64,000 bases of DNA from an uncultured Clostridium sp. (GCA_900556135.1 USNR01000001.1:12251-76250); one strand, 5' to 3'. Shown: positions 27,381 through 36,625, counted from the first letter of the stretch. Numbers and translations: made by a program. Notes: generated by a model from the sequence alone, not told the origin.

Positions 27381-27710
27381 CTAACTAACCTGATTTTCCA
27401 GCTTATCTGCAACTGGGATTATTTTTAAAATGCCACTCATTTCAAAAAGCTTTTTTATCTGCCTATTAATATTAATAATTTCTAAACAGCCTCCTAACAT
27501 TCGTATAAGCTTATACCTTCCTAAAAGCATGCCTATTCCGGCACTGTCCATAAAAGTAACGTTACTAAAATCAAACACAACTTTTCTTGGCAAAAATCTA
27601 GTAATTTCATTATCCATTTTCCTCCTCATTTTTTCTGTAGTATGCTCGTCTATTTCCTCCGTAATTTTAAGTGTAAGTACTTTACTGCTTGGCACATATG
27701 TACATTCCAC
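27381..27710 (-). CDS. spoIIAA: anti-anti-sigma factor SpoIIAA
   Basis: A 109-aa STAS-domain protein with the phosphorylation site Ser56 in [13 protein letters not shown]. Dephosphorylated SpoIIAA frees SigF from SpoIIAB. The start codon is GTG at 27710 with AGGAAGGGGG upstream. First gene of the spoIIA operon; promoter at 27750-27778. Confidence 0.95.
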   Translation of the reverse strand: MECTYVPSSKVLTLKITEEIDEHTTEKMRRKMDNEITRFLPRKVVFDFSNVTFMDSAGIGMLLGRYKLIRMLGGCLEIININRQIKKLFEMSGILKIIPVADKLENQVS

Positions 27711-27749
27711 GTTTTATCCCCCTTCCTATGTTTTTATTTAACTATGGAT

Positions 27750-27778
27750 AGTATACTATTATTTCCAGTATTTTCCAA
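27750..27778 (-). promoter_or_regulatory. promoter of the spoIIA operon
   Basis: On the minus strand TTGGAA (27773-27778), 17 nt and TATACT (27750-27755) precede spoIIAA by ~40 nt. The elements fit sigma-A. The Bacillus operon uses sigma-H with Spo0A, and I see no clear 0A box, so the sigma assignment is open. Confidence 0.55.
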
Positions 27779-27845
27779 TAGCAAAACTTGGCAAGTTTGC
27801 TCGATTTATGGGAAGTTTCCGACATTTTTTGCATTTTTCATAAGA

Positions 27846-27983
27846 GAACAAATCTGAGATTTTCAATTTTCAGTTTTTTCCTACTATTTATGCTTTTCTA
27901 TAAAATTAAAAATTTCATTAAATTTTCCGTGCAATGTATTTTATATAATATGAAACCCTATATAATTTTCTTATTTATATAAA
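27846..27983 (-). repeat. inverted repeat B flanking the sporulation block
   Basis: Reverse-complement partner of 23921-24090. With it, B encloses the five genes spoIIAA to spoIIQ. It occupies most of the 295-bp gap 27711-28005. Confidence 0.6.
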
Positions 27984-28017
27984 AAAACAATATTAAACAT
28001 CTTGTCTAATATTGTTT
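27984..28017 (-). terminator. terminator of the glycosyltransferase gene pair
   Basis: The arms AAACAATATTA and TAATATTGTTT pair; the 5' arm includes the end of the coding region, and a T-run follows on the minus strand. Confidence 0.6.
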
Positions 28018-28686
28018 CTCATACAAGCTCTTAGCAATCTTAATAGAATCACTAATTGCCCTAAAGCTACTTTTTTTATTATTATTTATATATATACTTA
28101 ATATATTTATTTCTCTTATTTTGATATTTTTTTCTATACAGTACATAAGCACATTCGTTTCATACTCATATCTACTACCTCTTACATCTGCAATCTCTGA
28201 TAAATACTTGTATGGTATTGCTCTTAACCCTGTCTGAGTATCTTTCAATTTTCGACCTGTATTCTTCGAAAAAAGGATGTTTATAATTTTGTTCCCTACT
28301 TTGCTTTTCCATGGTATTTCTTTATCACCAAACTCTCGACTTCCAAGTATAACACTATCTTGATTTTCCTCAAACTCCTTATAAACTTTGTTTATATCAT
28401 CTATACAATGCTGTCCATCCGCATCAACAGTTATAACTCCTATTATTTGTTCATTACTGTTTCTAATATAATTAAAAGCTGTTTTTAAAGCTTCGCCTTT
28501 ACCTCTATTAATAGTATGGTTTAATATTATAACATCTTTTATTTCTTTGAAAATCTGTGAAGTAGTACTACCATCATTTACAACTATAATATTGTAAAAC
28601 ATATTTTTCTTAAGATCTTCCACTATTTTTATCAAATTATTGTCTGGGTTATATGCTGGTATAACAATTACTACTTCACTTTTCAT
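28006..28686 (-). CDS. family 2 glycosyltransferase, polyprenyl-phosphate sugar synthase-like
   Basis: A 226-aa GT-A enzyme with VVIVIPAYNPDNNL at the start, VVNDGST and VDADGQH as the nucleotide/metal site, and a DPM1-like body (DTQTGLRAIPYKY). It has no membrane helix. It probably charges a polyprenyl phosphate with a sugar from a nucleotide donor. The GT-C-like membrane protein 7 nt upstream would use that lipid-linked sugar. Confidence 0.75.
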   Translation of the reverse strand: MKSEVVIVIPAYNPDNNLIKIVEDLKKNMFYNIIVVNDGSTTSQIFKEIKDVIILNHTINRGKGEALKTAFNYIRNSNEQIIGVITVDADGQHCIDDINKVYKEFEENQDSVILGSREFGDKEIPWKSKVGNKIINILFSKNTGRKLKDTQTGLRAIPYKYLSEIADVRGSRYEYETNVLMYCIEKNIKIREINILSIYINNNKKSSFRAISDSIKIAKSLYEKQY

Positions 28687-28693
28687 CTTATTT

Positions 28694-30502
28694 TTATTCC
28701 GCCTTTAAAATTATCTTTCCTTCATTTTCCTCTACTTTATATAAGGTATCATTTTTCACATTTTCATCCATAAAATCAGATTTTATCACATTACAATCTT
28801 CACTTTTAATCCTATAGATAAATACATAATCATATTTTCTTACATTGTTTTCAAATTGTTCTATATTTGAAAAAACGCCACTTATCATTTGACTTATTTT
28901 TATTGGCATTAATTCATACGCATTCAAAGCCTTTAAATATTCCATATCTGTATTTGTACCAGCAATATACAAAATCGTATCATCTACATTTAATTTAGTG
29001 CTATATCTTTTTATTTTAGTATATACACTTCTATTTATGTTAGATACTGCTAAATAATTTTTTCTGTTTATATATTTCTTTTCTATGTTCTCTTGTGGCA
29101 TTAAAAATATTAATATCGTAAATACTACTATTACTTTTTTTATACTCACTTCTTCTTTTAAATCAGCCAAAATTAGTAACTGAAAAACAACGTTTGCTAG
29201 TAATATGGTAGAACTGTATCTATCAAAACAGCTCAAAATATCAGCTTCTAGTGGTTCAAATAATCTTGCATATGTAAAATACATTGATATCATATATATT
29301 ATGATTGAAATAATCATTGTAATTAGATAGAAATTTCCTTTTTTATTGTTTTCCTTCAATCTTTTACTTACAAAGAATCCAGTACATATTATTGTAAGTG
29401 TTGTTACAAATACAGTTAAATTTTTATCAGTTATGCTCTGGTTTAAAAATATAGCAGTAACAAAACTTTTGGCAACATTGTTGTGATTATCATTACTTTT
29501 TTCATATGTTGTACTCTCATTAATATATTGATTAAAATTCCACCTTTTTACTGTTCCATTTACTTTTATATACCATATTCCAGTTAATGTGGCAACCGCA
29601 ACAAATACAATCCCTAATGCTATTAGTTCCTTACCAATCTTTTTATCTTCTTTTTGTTTGTCAATAATAATTTTCAATAAAATTATTATCATGGCCAGTA
29701 CTGCCAATGCAATTCCAGAAGTTTTTGTTAGAGACATCATTGTAAGCATTGTAAAGATATTAATGTATTTAAAAATAATCTCTTCTTCTTGAAAAGCATA
29801 AAATATACATGTTCCAAACATTATTCCTAAAGTTCCATCAACTAAAATTTCCAAATAAAAATTTTTATAAAAAATCATTGGTACGAATAGTATCATTGGA
29901 ATAATTAATATTGCATTTTTTAAACTTTTATCCCACTTAATATTCTTGGTAACTGGTATTATGATAGATAAGTATAAAATACATTTTGCTGTAATTATTA
30001 CATCCTCACTATATATGTTCTTCACAGCTAGAAATAAAAATTGAAAAATAGCTGTAAATGGCGGATATTCATTAAATGTAACAACTGATTCAGGATTTGT
30101 TCCATAAGTGTTATATAAAAACATATTCTTTATTATTCTTGCCCAATGATTAAATTCATCATAATCCCCAAAAATTCTTCCCTTGTTAATAACAATAAAC
30201 ATTATTGAAAGTATAATATAAATAACAACTCCAGGTGTTATTATATTCTTTATTTTTTCTTTTATAGTATTAATTTCTTTTTCCCTACATAGATGAAATA
30301 AGAGAACTCCAACTTGCATTACTGCAATTATTTCAGCAGCAGTTACTCCAAGTTTCAAATTATCAAACATCCCAAATAAATATACAATTATAGCAATTAC
30401 AACCACACTAATTGGTATAGCCTGCTCTATTCTTTTTTTTAATATTGAAGATATAGTTATTGAATAAATTAAAATCAAACTAATTGGTACAATATACGTC
30501 AT
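28694..30502 (-). CDS. polytopic membrane glycosyltransferase, GT-C type
   Basis: A 602-aa protein with about twelve membrane helices and a C-terminal extracytoplasmic domain (~490-600). The motif GDYDEFNHWARI (~112) fits the acidic catalytic loop of GT-C enzymes that take sugar from polyprenyl phosphate. It pairs with the DPM1-like gene downstream, suggesting transfer of a sugar to a cell-surface glycan or protein. Acceptor unknown. Confidence 0.6.
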   Translation of the reverse strand: MTYIVPISLILIYSITISSILKKRIEQAIPISVVVIAIIVYLFGMFDNLKLGVTAAEIIAVMQVGVLLFHLCREKEINTIKEKIKNIITPGVVIYIILSIMFIVINKGRIFGDYDEFNHWARIIKNMFLYNTYGTNPESVVTFNEYPPFTAIFQFLFLAVKNIYSEDVIITAKCILYLSIIIPVTKNIKWDKSLKNAILIIPMILFVPMIFYKNFYLEILVDGTLGIMFGTCIFYAFQEEEIIFKYINIFTMLTMMSLTKTSGIALAVLAMIIILLKIIIDKQKEDKKIGKELIALGIVFVAVATLTGIWYIKVNGTVKRWNFNQYINESTTYEKSNDNHNNVAKSFVTAIFLNQSITDKNLTVFVTTLTIICTGFFVSKRLKENNKKGNFYLITMIISIIIYMISMYFTYARLFEPLEADILSCFDRYSSTILLANVVFQLLILADLKEEVSIKKVIVVFTILIFLMPQENIEKKYINRKNYLAVSNINRSVYTKIKRYSTKLNVDDTILYIAGTNTDMEYLKALNAYELMPIKISQMISGVFSNIEQFENNVRKYDYVFIYRIKSEDCNVIKSDFMDENVKNDTLYKVEENEGKIILKAE

Positions 30503-30569
30503 TTGTTTCCCTCTTTTTCTTTTTTTATATTCTATATCATCTTATACCATTCTGCAACATTTTTCTATA

Positions 30570-30685
30570 TTTTTATTGTTTTAAATTGTAAAGCGTTGCA
30601 ATGGGAAAAGTTATTATATTATGCTCAAGGATGCTATTTAGCAAAAAATGCTGAGAGCTTAATCAAAGAAGATTTTTTAACATGA
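30570..30685 (+). pseudogene. remnant of a Panacea (DUF4065) domain gene
   Basis: The plus-strand frame reads ALQWEKLLYYAQGCYLAKN and then ESLIKEDFLT before a stop. This resembles the KLQKLLYYAQGWYLA core of Panacea/SocA-type antitoxin proteins. There is no convincing start or ribosome site and only ~30 residues remain, so I read it as a decayed fragment. The rest of 30503-30776 holds only the rpsI terminator. Confidence 0.4.
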
Positions 30686-30721
30686 AAACTAAGCTGATTG
30701 TATAAATCTGTAAACATCAAA

Positions 30722-30752
30722 AACCTCGGAAGTGTTGATACTTCTGAGGTTT
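30722..30752 (-). terminator. terminator of the rplM-rpsI operon
   Basis: AACCTCGGAAGT pairs with ACTTCTGAGGTT around a short loop, with T-rich sequence after it on the minus strand, 25 nt past the rpsI stop. Confidence 0.75.
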
Positions 30753-30776
30753 GATATATTTTGTGTAAAAAGCAGA

Positions 30777-31187
30777 TTATCTCTTTGAGAATTGTGGAGC
30801 TTTTCTTGCTTTCTTTAAACCATATTTCTTTCTTTCCTTCATACGAGGATCTCTTGTTAAGAAACCATTTGATTTTAATGTTTGTCTATATTCTTCACGA
30901 TCAGCTTCATTTAAAGCTCTAGCTATACCATGACGAATAGCTCCTGCTTGACCTGAAAAACCTCCACCTTTTACTGTACAGATAACATCATATTTATCTA
31001 AAGTATTAGTAGCAGTTAAAGGTTGTCTTACTATAACTTTTAATGTTTCTTCTCCAAAATATTCATTTAAGTCTTTTCCATTAACTGTTATATTTCCTTT
31101 TCCAGCCATAATTCTAACTCTTGCAACTGAACTTTTTCTTCTTCCTGTGCCATAAAATACTACTTGTTCTTTTTTTGCTCTAGGCAT
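30777..31187 (-). CDS. rpsI: 30S ribosomal protein S9
   Basis: A 136-aa protein with the S9 motifs [32 protein letters not shown] and the C-terminal [17 protein letters not shown] that reaches the P site. It lies 17 nt after rplM, the universal pairing. Confidence 0.98.
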   Translation of the reverse strand: MPRAKKEQVVFYGTGRRKSSVARVRIMAGKGNITVNGKDLNEYFGEETLKVIVRQPLTATNTLDKYDVICTVKGGGFSGQAGAIRHGIARALNEADREEYRQTLKSNGFLTRDPRMKERKKYGLKKARKAPQFSKR

Positions 31188-31204
31188 TTCTTATTCCCTC
31201 CTAA

Positions 31205-31639
31205 TTAAAAATTCCAAACTTCTGGTTTTTGAGCAATATTTTCATGCTCTGCTCCAGCATATACTCTTAATTTTTTAGCCATTTGTCTTCCAAGGCTATT
31301 GTGTGGAAGCATTCCTGTTACAGCTAAAGTCATCATTTTTTCTGGTTTGTTTGCTAACATATCTTTAGCTGAAGTTTCCTTCATTCCTCCGATATATCCA
31401 GAATGATGTCTATAAATTTTTTGATTTAATTTGTTTCCTGTTAAAACAACTTTTCCACAATTGATTATAATAACATGATCACCATTATCCATATTAGGAG
31501 TATAAGTAGGTTTGTGTTTTCCTCTTAAAAGTTTTGCAGCTTCAGCAGCAACTCTTCCTAATGGTTTGTTTTCGGCATCAATTATATACCATTTTCTTTC
31601 AATTTCACTTTTCTTTATGCTATATGTTGTATTATTCAT
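31205..31639 (-). CDS. rplM: 50S ribosomal protein L13
   Basis: A 144-aa protein ([30 protein letters not shown] ... [21 protein letters not shown]). The frame extends to 31684, but the ATG at 31639 has GGAGGG at correct spacing and gives the normal L13 N-terminus. Confidence 0.97.
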   Translation of the reverse strand: MNNTTYSIKKSEIERKWYIIDAENKPLGRVAAEAAKLLRGKHKPTYTPNMDNGDHVIIINCGKVVLTGNKLNQKIYRHHSGYIGGMKETSAKDMLANKPEKMMTLAVTGMLPHNSLGRQMAKKLRVYAGAEHENIAQKPEVWNF

Positions 31640-31735
31640 GGTAAAAATTACCCTCCATTCAATAATTATTTCTATATGAAACATACAATAAATGACTACC
31701 GGGGAGAAGCCTTTATTTATGTAACATTCAATTTG
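31640..31735 (-). promoter_or_regulatory. candidate L13 autoregulatory leader
   Basis: The ~95-nt leader can form a stem between AAATAAAGGCT and AGTCATTTATT around CTCCCCGG. Firmicutes often carry an L13-binding leader here, but I cannot confirm the consensus by eye. Confidence 0.4.
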
Positions 31736-31742
31736 CTATACT

Positions 31743-31771
31743 ATTTTATTACAAAAAAAGGAAAATGTCAA
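31743..31771 (-). promoter_or_regulatory. sigma-A promoter of rplM-rpsI
   Basis: On the minus strand TTGACA (31766-31771), a 17-nt spacer and TAAAAT (31743-31748) point at rplM. Confidence 0.7.
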
Positions 31772-31839
31772 CACTAACGCAACAATTTTATTAATAACGT
31801 GTGTCAATTTTTATATTCCTATTTTATTTCATAAGAAAA

Positions 31840-31870
31840 TCCCAGACAAAATATTATTCTTGTCTGGGAT
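31840..31870 (-). terminator. terminator of the 114-aa gene
   Basis: TCCCAGACAA pairs with TTGTCTGGGA around 10-11 nt, followed by T-rich sequence on the minus strand. Confidence 0.75.
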
Positions 31871-31877
31871 AATAGAT

Positions 31878-32222
31878 TTAATCGTCTCTTAAAATTATAA
31901 GATACTTTGCTACTCTGCATGATACATTGTGGTCCTCTAATATTTTACGATTTTTCTCAGTTAAGCTCATCGTCAAATACGTCCTCTTGTCCGCAGCATA
32001 ATGCAAGACTTTCAAGATGTGATATTTCTCACGCAACTCACGCGACTGGAACCGTTTTGTTTTCACAATGTACAGATACGGAAGTGCCTCATAGCCAAGA
32101 ACTTCTGTAATGTACTCAAATTGTCTGCGGTTCAATTTCCACTTTACATTCCGCTGTCCGTTGTTTTTTCTTTTCTCTAGCTGGTACTTAAGAGCCCTTA
32201 GATCATGTTGCTTATTTTTCAT
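31878..32222 (-). CDS. uncharacterised basic protein
   Basis: A 114-aa protein rich in Lys and Arg (QLEKRKNNGQRNVKWKLNRRQF ... EKYHILKVLHYAADKRTYL) with no domain I recognise; the first 35 residues could bind nucleic acid. It has a strong AGGAGG site and its own terminator. Its G+C content is plainly above that of its neighbours, which suggests recent acquisition. Confidence 0.55.
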   Translation of the reverse strand: MKNKQHDLRALKYQLEKRKNNGQRNVKWKLNRRQFEYITEVLGYEALPYLYIVKTKRFQSRELREKYHILKVLHYAADKRTYLTMSLTEKNRKILEDHNVSCRVAKYLIILRDD

Positions 32223-32338
32223 AAGCTCGCCTCCTATTAAATCTATTGACTTAAAACGCTATGTTATAATTTTACACTATTTCTAGCAAATTAGCAAGTT
32301 TTTTGTCGAAAAACGTCGTAGTTATAGCATTTTCATAA

Positions 32339-33190
32339 CTATTTTTTGTAATTAATGTTCATAGTAGTATTTGTATAATAAGTACTATTCCACTCTTCAT
32401 TCCAACCGTCTGGTTTCTTCCCTGCCATAAACGGTACATTTATAGTAATGTCTACTGAACTACCAAATGCATAAGCTCCTACTGTAACTACCTTATCTGG
32501 TATCGTTATCAATGTCAGACTACTTCCACTAAAAGCATAAGAGCCTATTTTCTCTAATTCATCTGGTATATCTATATTAGTTAAGCTAGTATTTTCATAG
32601 AAAGCTGAGCTTCCTATAGTTTTTAATGTACTGCTAAGATATACGTTTTTTACAGCCCTACATCCAGCAAAAGAATAGTCTCCAACTTCTTCTATACCGT
32701 CTGAAATAGTTATTTTTGTAACAGTTTTATTACCACTGAACCAACTTGCGCTTCCTCCTATGTGAACTGTTTCTCCATTATGTGGCAATATATTTTTACC
32801 TTCTATTCTTTTTACTGCTACTCCATTTATATAATTTGGAATAACAATTTCTGTTTCGGTACCTTTATATTGCGTTATTACTAACTCCCCATTATCTTCT
32901 GTTTCACAGGCCCAATCACTTGGATTTTCAGGCTCCACAACCTCTATTGTTTTTCCGTGACTCTCTATCCAATCATTTGCTTCTTTCATACCATTTTGTT
33001 CATTTACTTTTGCTTGTCCATATTTTTCTCTACTCTCTTCAGCTTTTGCTACTATTCCATTATTTTGTAAAATTAAATTAATACTCACCCCTGCCAATAT
33101 CATTAAAATAACTATTGTAACCACAAGAGCCACTAAAGTTATACCTTTTTCCTTCCTTACTTTCTTAAAAATTTTGCATTTGTATTCCAT
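32339..33190 (-). CDS. prepilin-like surface protein with BspA-type leucine-rich repeats
   Basis: A 283-aa protein. The N-terminus (KEKGITLVALVVTIVILMIL) is the prepilin-type leader and helix shared with the genes at 8888, 20649, 51435 and 53578. From ~125 on it carries BspA/LRR_5 repeats (ITISDGIEEVGDYSFAGC, LSSTLKTIGSSAFYENTSL, IPDELEKIGSYAFSGSS, IPDKVVTVGAYAFGSS). Such repeats mediate adhesion in other bacteria. It sits behind a switch-type promoter fixed ON and the R3 leader. Confidence 0.75.
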   Translation of the reverse strand: MEYKCKIFKKVRKEKGITLVALVVTIVILMILAGVSINLILQNNGIVAKAEESREKYGQAKVNEQNGMKEANDWIESHGKTIEVVEPENPSDWACETEDNGELVITQYKGTETEIVIPNYINGVAVKRIEGKNILPHNGETVHIGGSASWFSGNKTVTKITISDGIEEVGDYSFAGCRAVKNVYLSSTLKTIGSSAFYENTSLTNIDIPDELEKIGSYAFSGSSLTLITIPDKVVTVGAYAFGSSVDITINVPFMAGKKPDGWNEEWNSTYYTNTTMNINYKK

Positions 33191-33289
33191 AATATTTTTT
33201 CTCCTTAAAAATTTTTTCCTTTTGTAAAATACTTATTTTTACTAATACTTTCGAAGCTCTGCGTTAGTATAAGCTCAACCTAGCGCATT

Positions 33290-33409
33290 GACTAATAAAT
33301 ATGAGACACAATTAGGGATTGAAATTTTCTCTTAACTATGAGCTCACGTCTTTATCATTAGTTGCAGAAGGTAAATTTCTTTTCCTAATTTGGATCATTT
33401 TATTAGCCA
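33290..33409. repeat. imperfect-palindrome element, copy R3 (leader of 32339 gene)
   Basis: Same orientation and core as R2a and R4, with outer arms GACTAATAAAT and ATTTTATTAGCC. It lies between the promoter at 33517-33545 and the gene. Together with the promoter it fills the 33191-33584 gap. Confidence 0.7.
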
Positions 33410-33486
33410 AAAGAGCGGATGTCCTTCGCATTATTTCATCACTAAATGTTCAAGTTCTAACGTTTCCAAGCATTCTTTTATTTGGT

Positions 33487-33545
33487 ATTAAGTATATAAC
33501 TTAAGGATTTATTGAAAGTATACCAATAATCTACTGAAAAATCAA
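33487..33545 (-). promoter_or_regulatory. switch-type promoter, ON orientation, single repeat
   Basis: On the minus strand TTGATT (33540-33545), 17 nt and TATACT (33517-33522) face the LRR gene. A repeat copy ATTAAGTATATAACTTAAGG lies at 33487-33506. No second copy exists on the far side, where yunB coding begins at 33585, so this copy should not invert. Confidence 0.7.
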
Positions 33546-33584
33546 TATTTAATAATAAAAAGTTTTTATTTTGAAAGTCGACTT

Positions 33585-34328
33585 TTACTCTACTACCCTT
33601 ATTGCATCTGTGCTGTCTGTTGTATTCAAATTGTAATATGAGTTTGGAACATTTCCAACTATTATTGATTCGGCTATTAAGACTTGATTTACTATATTAG
33701 TTTTTATTGTATCATACGGCGTTAATATTGTAACTTCCGCATTTATCTCCAAATATATTCTATGTAAAGTTTGATTAATACCTTGCGCTGAAAATTCTGA
33801 TTTTAGAGTAGTCGCTACATTTCCAGTATTTGCAATTTTCGCTTTTATTTTAGGTCCTGCTCCCGAAAAAATTTTCATTCCCAATGCACTTCCCAAATAT
33901 ATATTTATTTTACTATTTGAATCTTTTTCAAAGGCCTCCACTATCTTTACCGGAATATCTGAAGATATGCTATTAATCGTATTTACATTTGCTTGCAACA
34001 TAACCACATTTTCTTCCTCATCTTTTACTACTGTAATAAAATCCTCATACTGATACTTATCCATAACAACTGTAGCTTGTTCATTTGCAATTTTTGTCGC
34101 TATGTTTTTAGCTTCATCCAAACACAACTCATCAATTATTGGATTTATCGACCTTATAATAAAAGCGGCAGTAATTGCCGCAATTATCATTATTATAACT
34201 ATCTTATTAAAATTTTTATTTTTTATGGGTGTTTTCTTATTTCTGTTAAAATTCCCGCCTATCAAGTATCTTTCTATATTTACTCGTGGTCTAGAATAAA
34301 TTTTTGTTTCTTTTTCTTTAACCTTCAT
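33585..34328 (-). CDS. yunB: sporulation protein YunB family
   Basis: A 247-aa protein with one N-terminal membrane helix (~43-62) and an extracytoplasmic domain containing family blocks such as GSALGMKIFSGAGPKI and IVGNVPNSYYN. YunB is needed for efficient sporulation in Bacillus; its biochemical role is unknown. A GTG at 34334 is in frame, but the ATG at 34328 has the better AGAGGTGG spacing. Confidence 0.82.
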   Translation of the reverse strand: MKVKEKETKIYSRPRVNIERYLIGGNFNRNKKTPIKNKNFNKIVIIMIIAAITAAFIIRSINPIIDELCLDEAKNIATKIANEQATVVMDKYQYEDFITVVKDEEENVVMLQANVNTINSISSDIPVKIVEAFEKDSNSKINIYLGSALGMKIFSGAGPKIKAKIANTGNVATTLKSEFSAQGINQTLHRIYLEINAEVTILTPYDTIKTNIVNQVLIAESIIVGNVPNSYYNLNTTDSTDAIRVVE

Positions 34329-34336
34329 ATCCACCT

Positions 34337-35860
34337 CTATCTAGGAATAAACAATTGCTCCCCAGCCATTATTAAATCTGGATTTTCTATTTTGTTAATT
34401 TTAACAATATCATCTATAGTACTTCCAAACCTTTTTGCAATATTCCACAAAGTATCCCCTGTTTTAGTATAATAAATTACTATGCTATACTTCTCTCTAT
34501 CTCTGTTTTCAACTCTATCTACTTCATCAATTATATTTATATCTTCCATGTTGGAAATATTCAATTCAAATTCTAAATCAACCTTTATATCTATACTCTC
34601 GTCTGGCATTACTATAAAATCTTGCATATTTACGCTTATATTTGTTTCTATTTTTGTTCTTGTACTTACCTTATCATCAGCTATATTAAAACTGAATGGT
34701 TCAACTAATGTTTTGCTGTTTATTCTACCATTTTCTGACGTTTCATATAAGAAAGTTAAATTCATCTCTCCTTCATAAGATACTCTTCCCATCACAACCT
34801 GACTATTTATTATTACTGGTCTTACTTCTACATCTACGATTTTATTCTTTCCAATCTCTGGTATTGCCTCTTGTTTTCTTATATTACACACTTGTTTTAT
34901 TGTTCTTTTATCTTGCATTATTCTTATATTTTTTTGTTTGTATTCTAAATTACAACTAGGGCTATACAAATCTTGAATTATATCTATTTGTCTATTTTCA
35001 TATACAAAACAAGCTATCTCAATTTCAGCTTCTACATATATTGAATGTTCTTCTATTGAATTAGGTTTTATCGAGATATTTTTTAACTCGTAATTCACTT
35101 CACACAGATTATCTTCATTTACATTTTGTATATCTATAAATCCCATCACAGGTATTTTTGCTGTTACAGTGTTTATTCTATTATCTTCTGTCATATATAC
35201 TATTCTAATATTTGCATCAGCTTTTGCTAGTACTTTATTGTAACTAACTTTTGTTTCTTTGTTTGTTATTTGAATCTTTGTTTTTATTATTTCTGATAAA
35301 TTATCAGCTCCATCTATTTGTATTGTATCTTTTGCATATACCTTCGTATTTCCTCTTCCTAATAACGAATTTATATTATATGTTTTATTTAACTTTTGAA
35401 TATCCATTACATCTTCAACGTCTTTCATAATTTCAATATTTTCATTTGAATAAACACATGCTTTTAATTTTATATTAGCCTGCAGGCTTATCTTTCTTCC
35501 ATTTAATATTTTACTTTCAATTGACTTAATTTCGCAACAAGTTTCTAACTGCATATCTGGCTTTATTCCTTCTATGTCTATTGTTTTAGAAAAGTCTAAA
35601 CTAGAATTTATACATCTAACACTTGCTATTTCATCATCAGCAACATAGATAGTATATATATACACACTTCCATCAAATCTAACTTTTCCATCTTGTATTT
35701 CTTTCTTATATATACATATAGTTCCATTTGAAGATATAATATTTAATACATCTGGTTTTATATCTGGAACAATTTCATCTCCTTCTATTAAAAAATTTTC
35801 TTCCTTTTGTCCTACAATTTGATTTATACATATATTTTCTTTAGACATTTTTATACTCAT
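34337..35860 (-). CDS. DUF3794 repeat protein with C-terminal LysM domain
   Basis: A 507-aa protein. Three DUF3794-type blocks span ~1-430 (for example ADDEIASVRCINSSLDFSKTI and PVMGFIDIQNVNEDNLCEV), and a LysM domain ends it (~457-505: YYTKTGDTLWNIAKRFGSTIDDI). Clostridial proteins of this layout are spore coat or cortex proteins. Its place 8 nt upstream of yunB supports a sporulation role. Confidence 0.8.
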   Translation of the reverse strand: MSIKMSKENICINQIVGQKEENFLIEGDEIVPDIKPDVLNIISSNGTICIYKKEIQDGKVRFDGSVYIYTIYVADDEIASVRCINSSLDFSKTIDIEGIKPDMQLETCCEIKSIESKILNGRKISLQANIKLKACVYSNENIEIMKDVEDVMDIQKLNKTYNINSLLGRGNTKVYAKDTIQIDGADNLSEIIKTKIQITNKETKVSYNKVLAKADANIRIVYMTEDNRINTVTAKIPVMGFIDIQNVNEDNLCEVNYELKNISIKPNSIEEHSIYVEAEIEIACFVYENRQIDIIQDLYSPSCNLEYKQKNIRIMQDKRTIKQVCNIRKQEAIPEIGKNKIVDVEVRPVIINSQVVMGRVSYEGEMNLTFLYETSENGRINSKTLVEPFSFNIADDKVSTRTKIETNISVNMQDFIVMPDESIDIKVDLEFELNISNMEDINIIDEVDRVENRDREKYSIVIYYTKTGDTLWNIAKRFGSTIDDIVKINKIENPDLIMAGEQLFIPR

Positions 35861-35968
35861 AATATATTCATCCTTTCCTTTTCTTAATTTATGTTTGACT
35901 GTGCAAAAACTTCACACTAATCTCACCTCATAATAATTATCATATTTCATATATATTACAAGCATAAA

Positions 35969-35997
35969 AAAAAATTCCTTTTTTTAGGAATTTTTTT
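35969..35997 (-). terminator. terminator of veg
   Basis: AAAAATTCCT pairs with AGGAATTTTT with a T-run beyond on the minus strand, 12 nt past the veg stop. Confidence 0.75.
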
Positions 35998-36008
35998 AAT
36001 AATATACT

Positions 36009-36314
36009 TTATCCTATATCATAATCTTTTCTTTTTTTCTTTTGTGTTTCTTCTGGTGGTAATAATGGGCTGTATGTTTCCCCATTAAATACCTGCAGTT
36101 CCACTGTTCTTGTTAAGATATCTGTATAACTATATGTTACATTTCTTTCGTTTTCATCGTATTTTACTATAAAAATACTTGGATACGCTTTCTCTAACAC
36201 TGCCTCTTTCTCAAAAGGTTTGTTTCTTCCTAAAGTTCCTTTGACTATTACTTTTTGTCCAATTTTTTCACCTATGTCAGACTTCAAGCTTGTAATATCA
36301 TTTTGGTAAATCAT
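36009..36314 (-). CDS. veg: Veg family protein
   Basis: A 101-aa protein matching Veg (SLKSDIGEKIGQKVIVKGTLGRNK, YPSIFIVKYDENERNVTYSYTDILTRTVEL) with a charged ~20-residue tail longer than in Bacillus. In B. subtilis Veg promotes biofilm by antagonising SinR, raising tapA-sipW-tasA expression. Here the next gene cluster encodes TasA-like proteins. It has its own consensus promoter. Confidence 0.88.
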   Translation of the reverse strand: MIYQNDITSLKSDIGEKIGQKVIVKGTLGRNKPFEKEAVLEKAYPSIFIVKYDENERNVTYSYTDILTRTVELQVFNGETYSPLLPPEETQKKKRKDYDIG

Positions 36315-36344
36315 GCTATATCCTCACTCCTTTAAGATAGTCAC

Positions 36345-36373
36345 ATTATATCATTTATGGAAAAATATGTCAA
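36345..36373 (-). promoter_or_regulatory. perfect consensus sigma-A promoter of veg
   Basis: On the minus strand TTGACA (36368-36373), 17 nt and TATAAT (36345-36350) match the consensus exactly, ~30 nt upstream of the start codon. The rest of the 36315-36625 gap shows a short stem (CCGTT/AACGG) and the terminator at 36564-36594. Confidence 0.85.
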
Positions 36374-36563
36374 AATATAGGTCTTTCGGTTAAGCCGTTA
36401 CTTTCCTCTGTTCTCAACGGTTTTGAGGTTTTCGCTTTCAATTATTACATTTGTATTACATTTTTTTCGCTCAAGCTCTCATTTTCTCCCTTTTTCTCTC
36501 TTATATTCTTTTTTTCACACTTTTCTTACTTCATTTACCTCTTTTTTATCGATTAATCTGTAC

Positions 36564-36594
36564 AAAAAAAGGAACCATAAAAGTTCCTTTTTTT
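36564..36594 (-). terminator. terminator of the 36626 TasA-like gene
   Basis: A 12-bp perfect stem AAAAAAAGGAAC / GTTCCTTTTTTT with a 7-nt loop; functional in either direction. Confidence 0.85.
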
Positions 36595-36625
36595 AAGTTT
36601 TAATTTATTTTCATCAATTATATTT

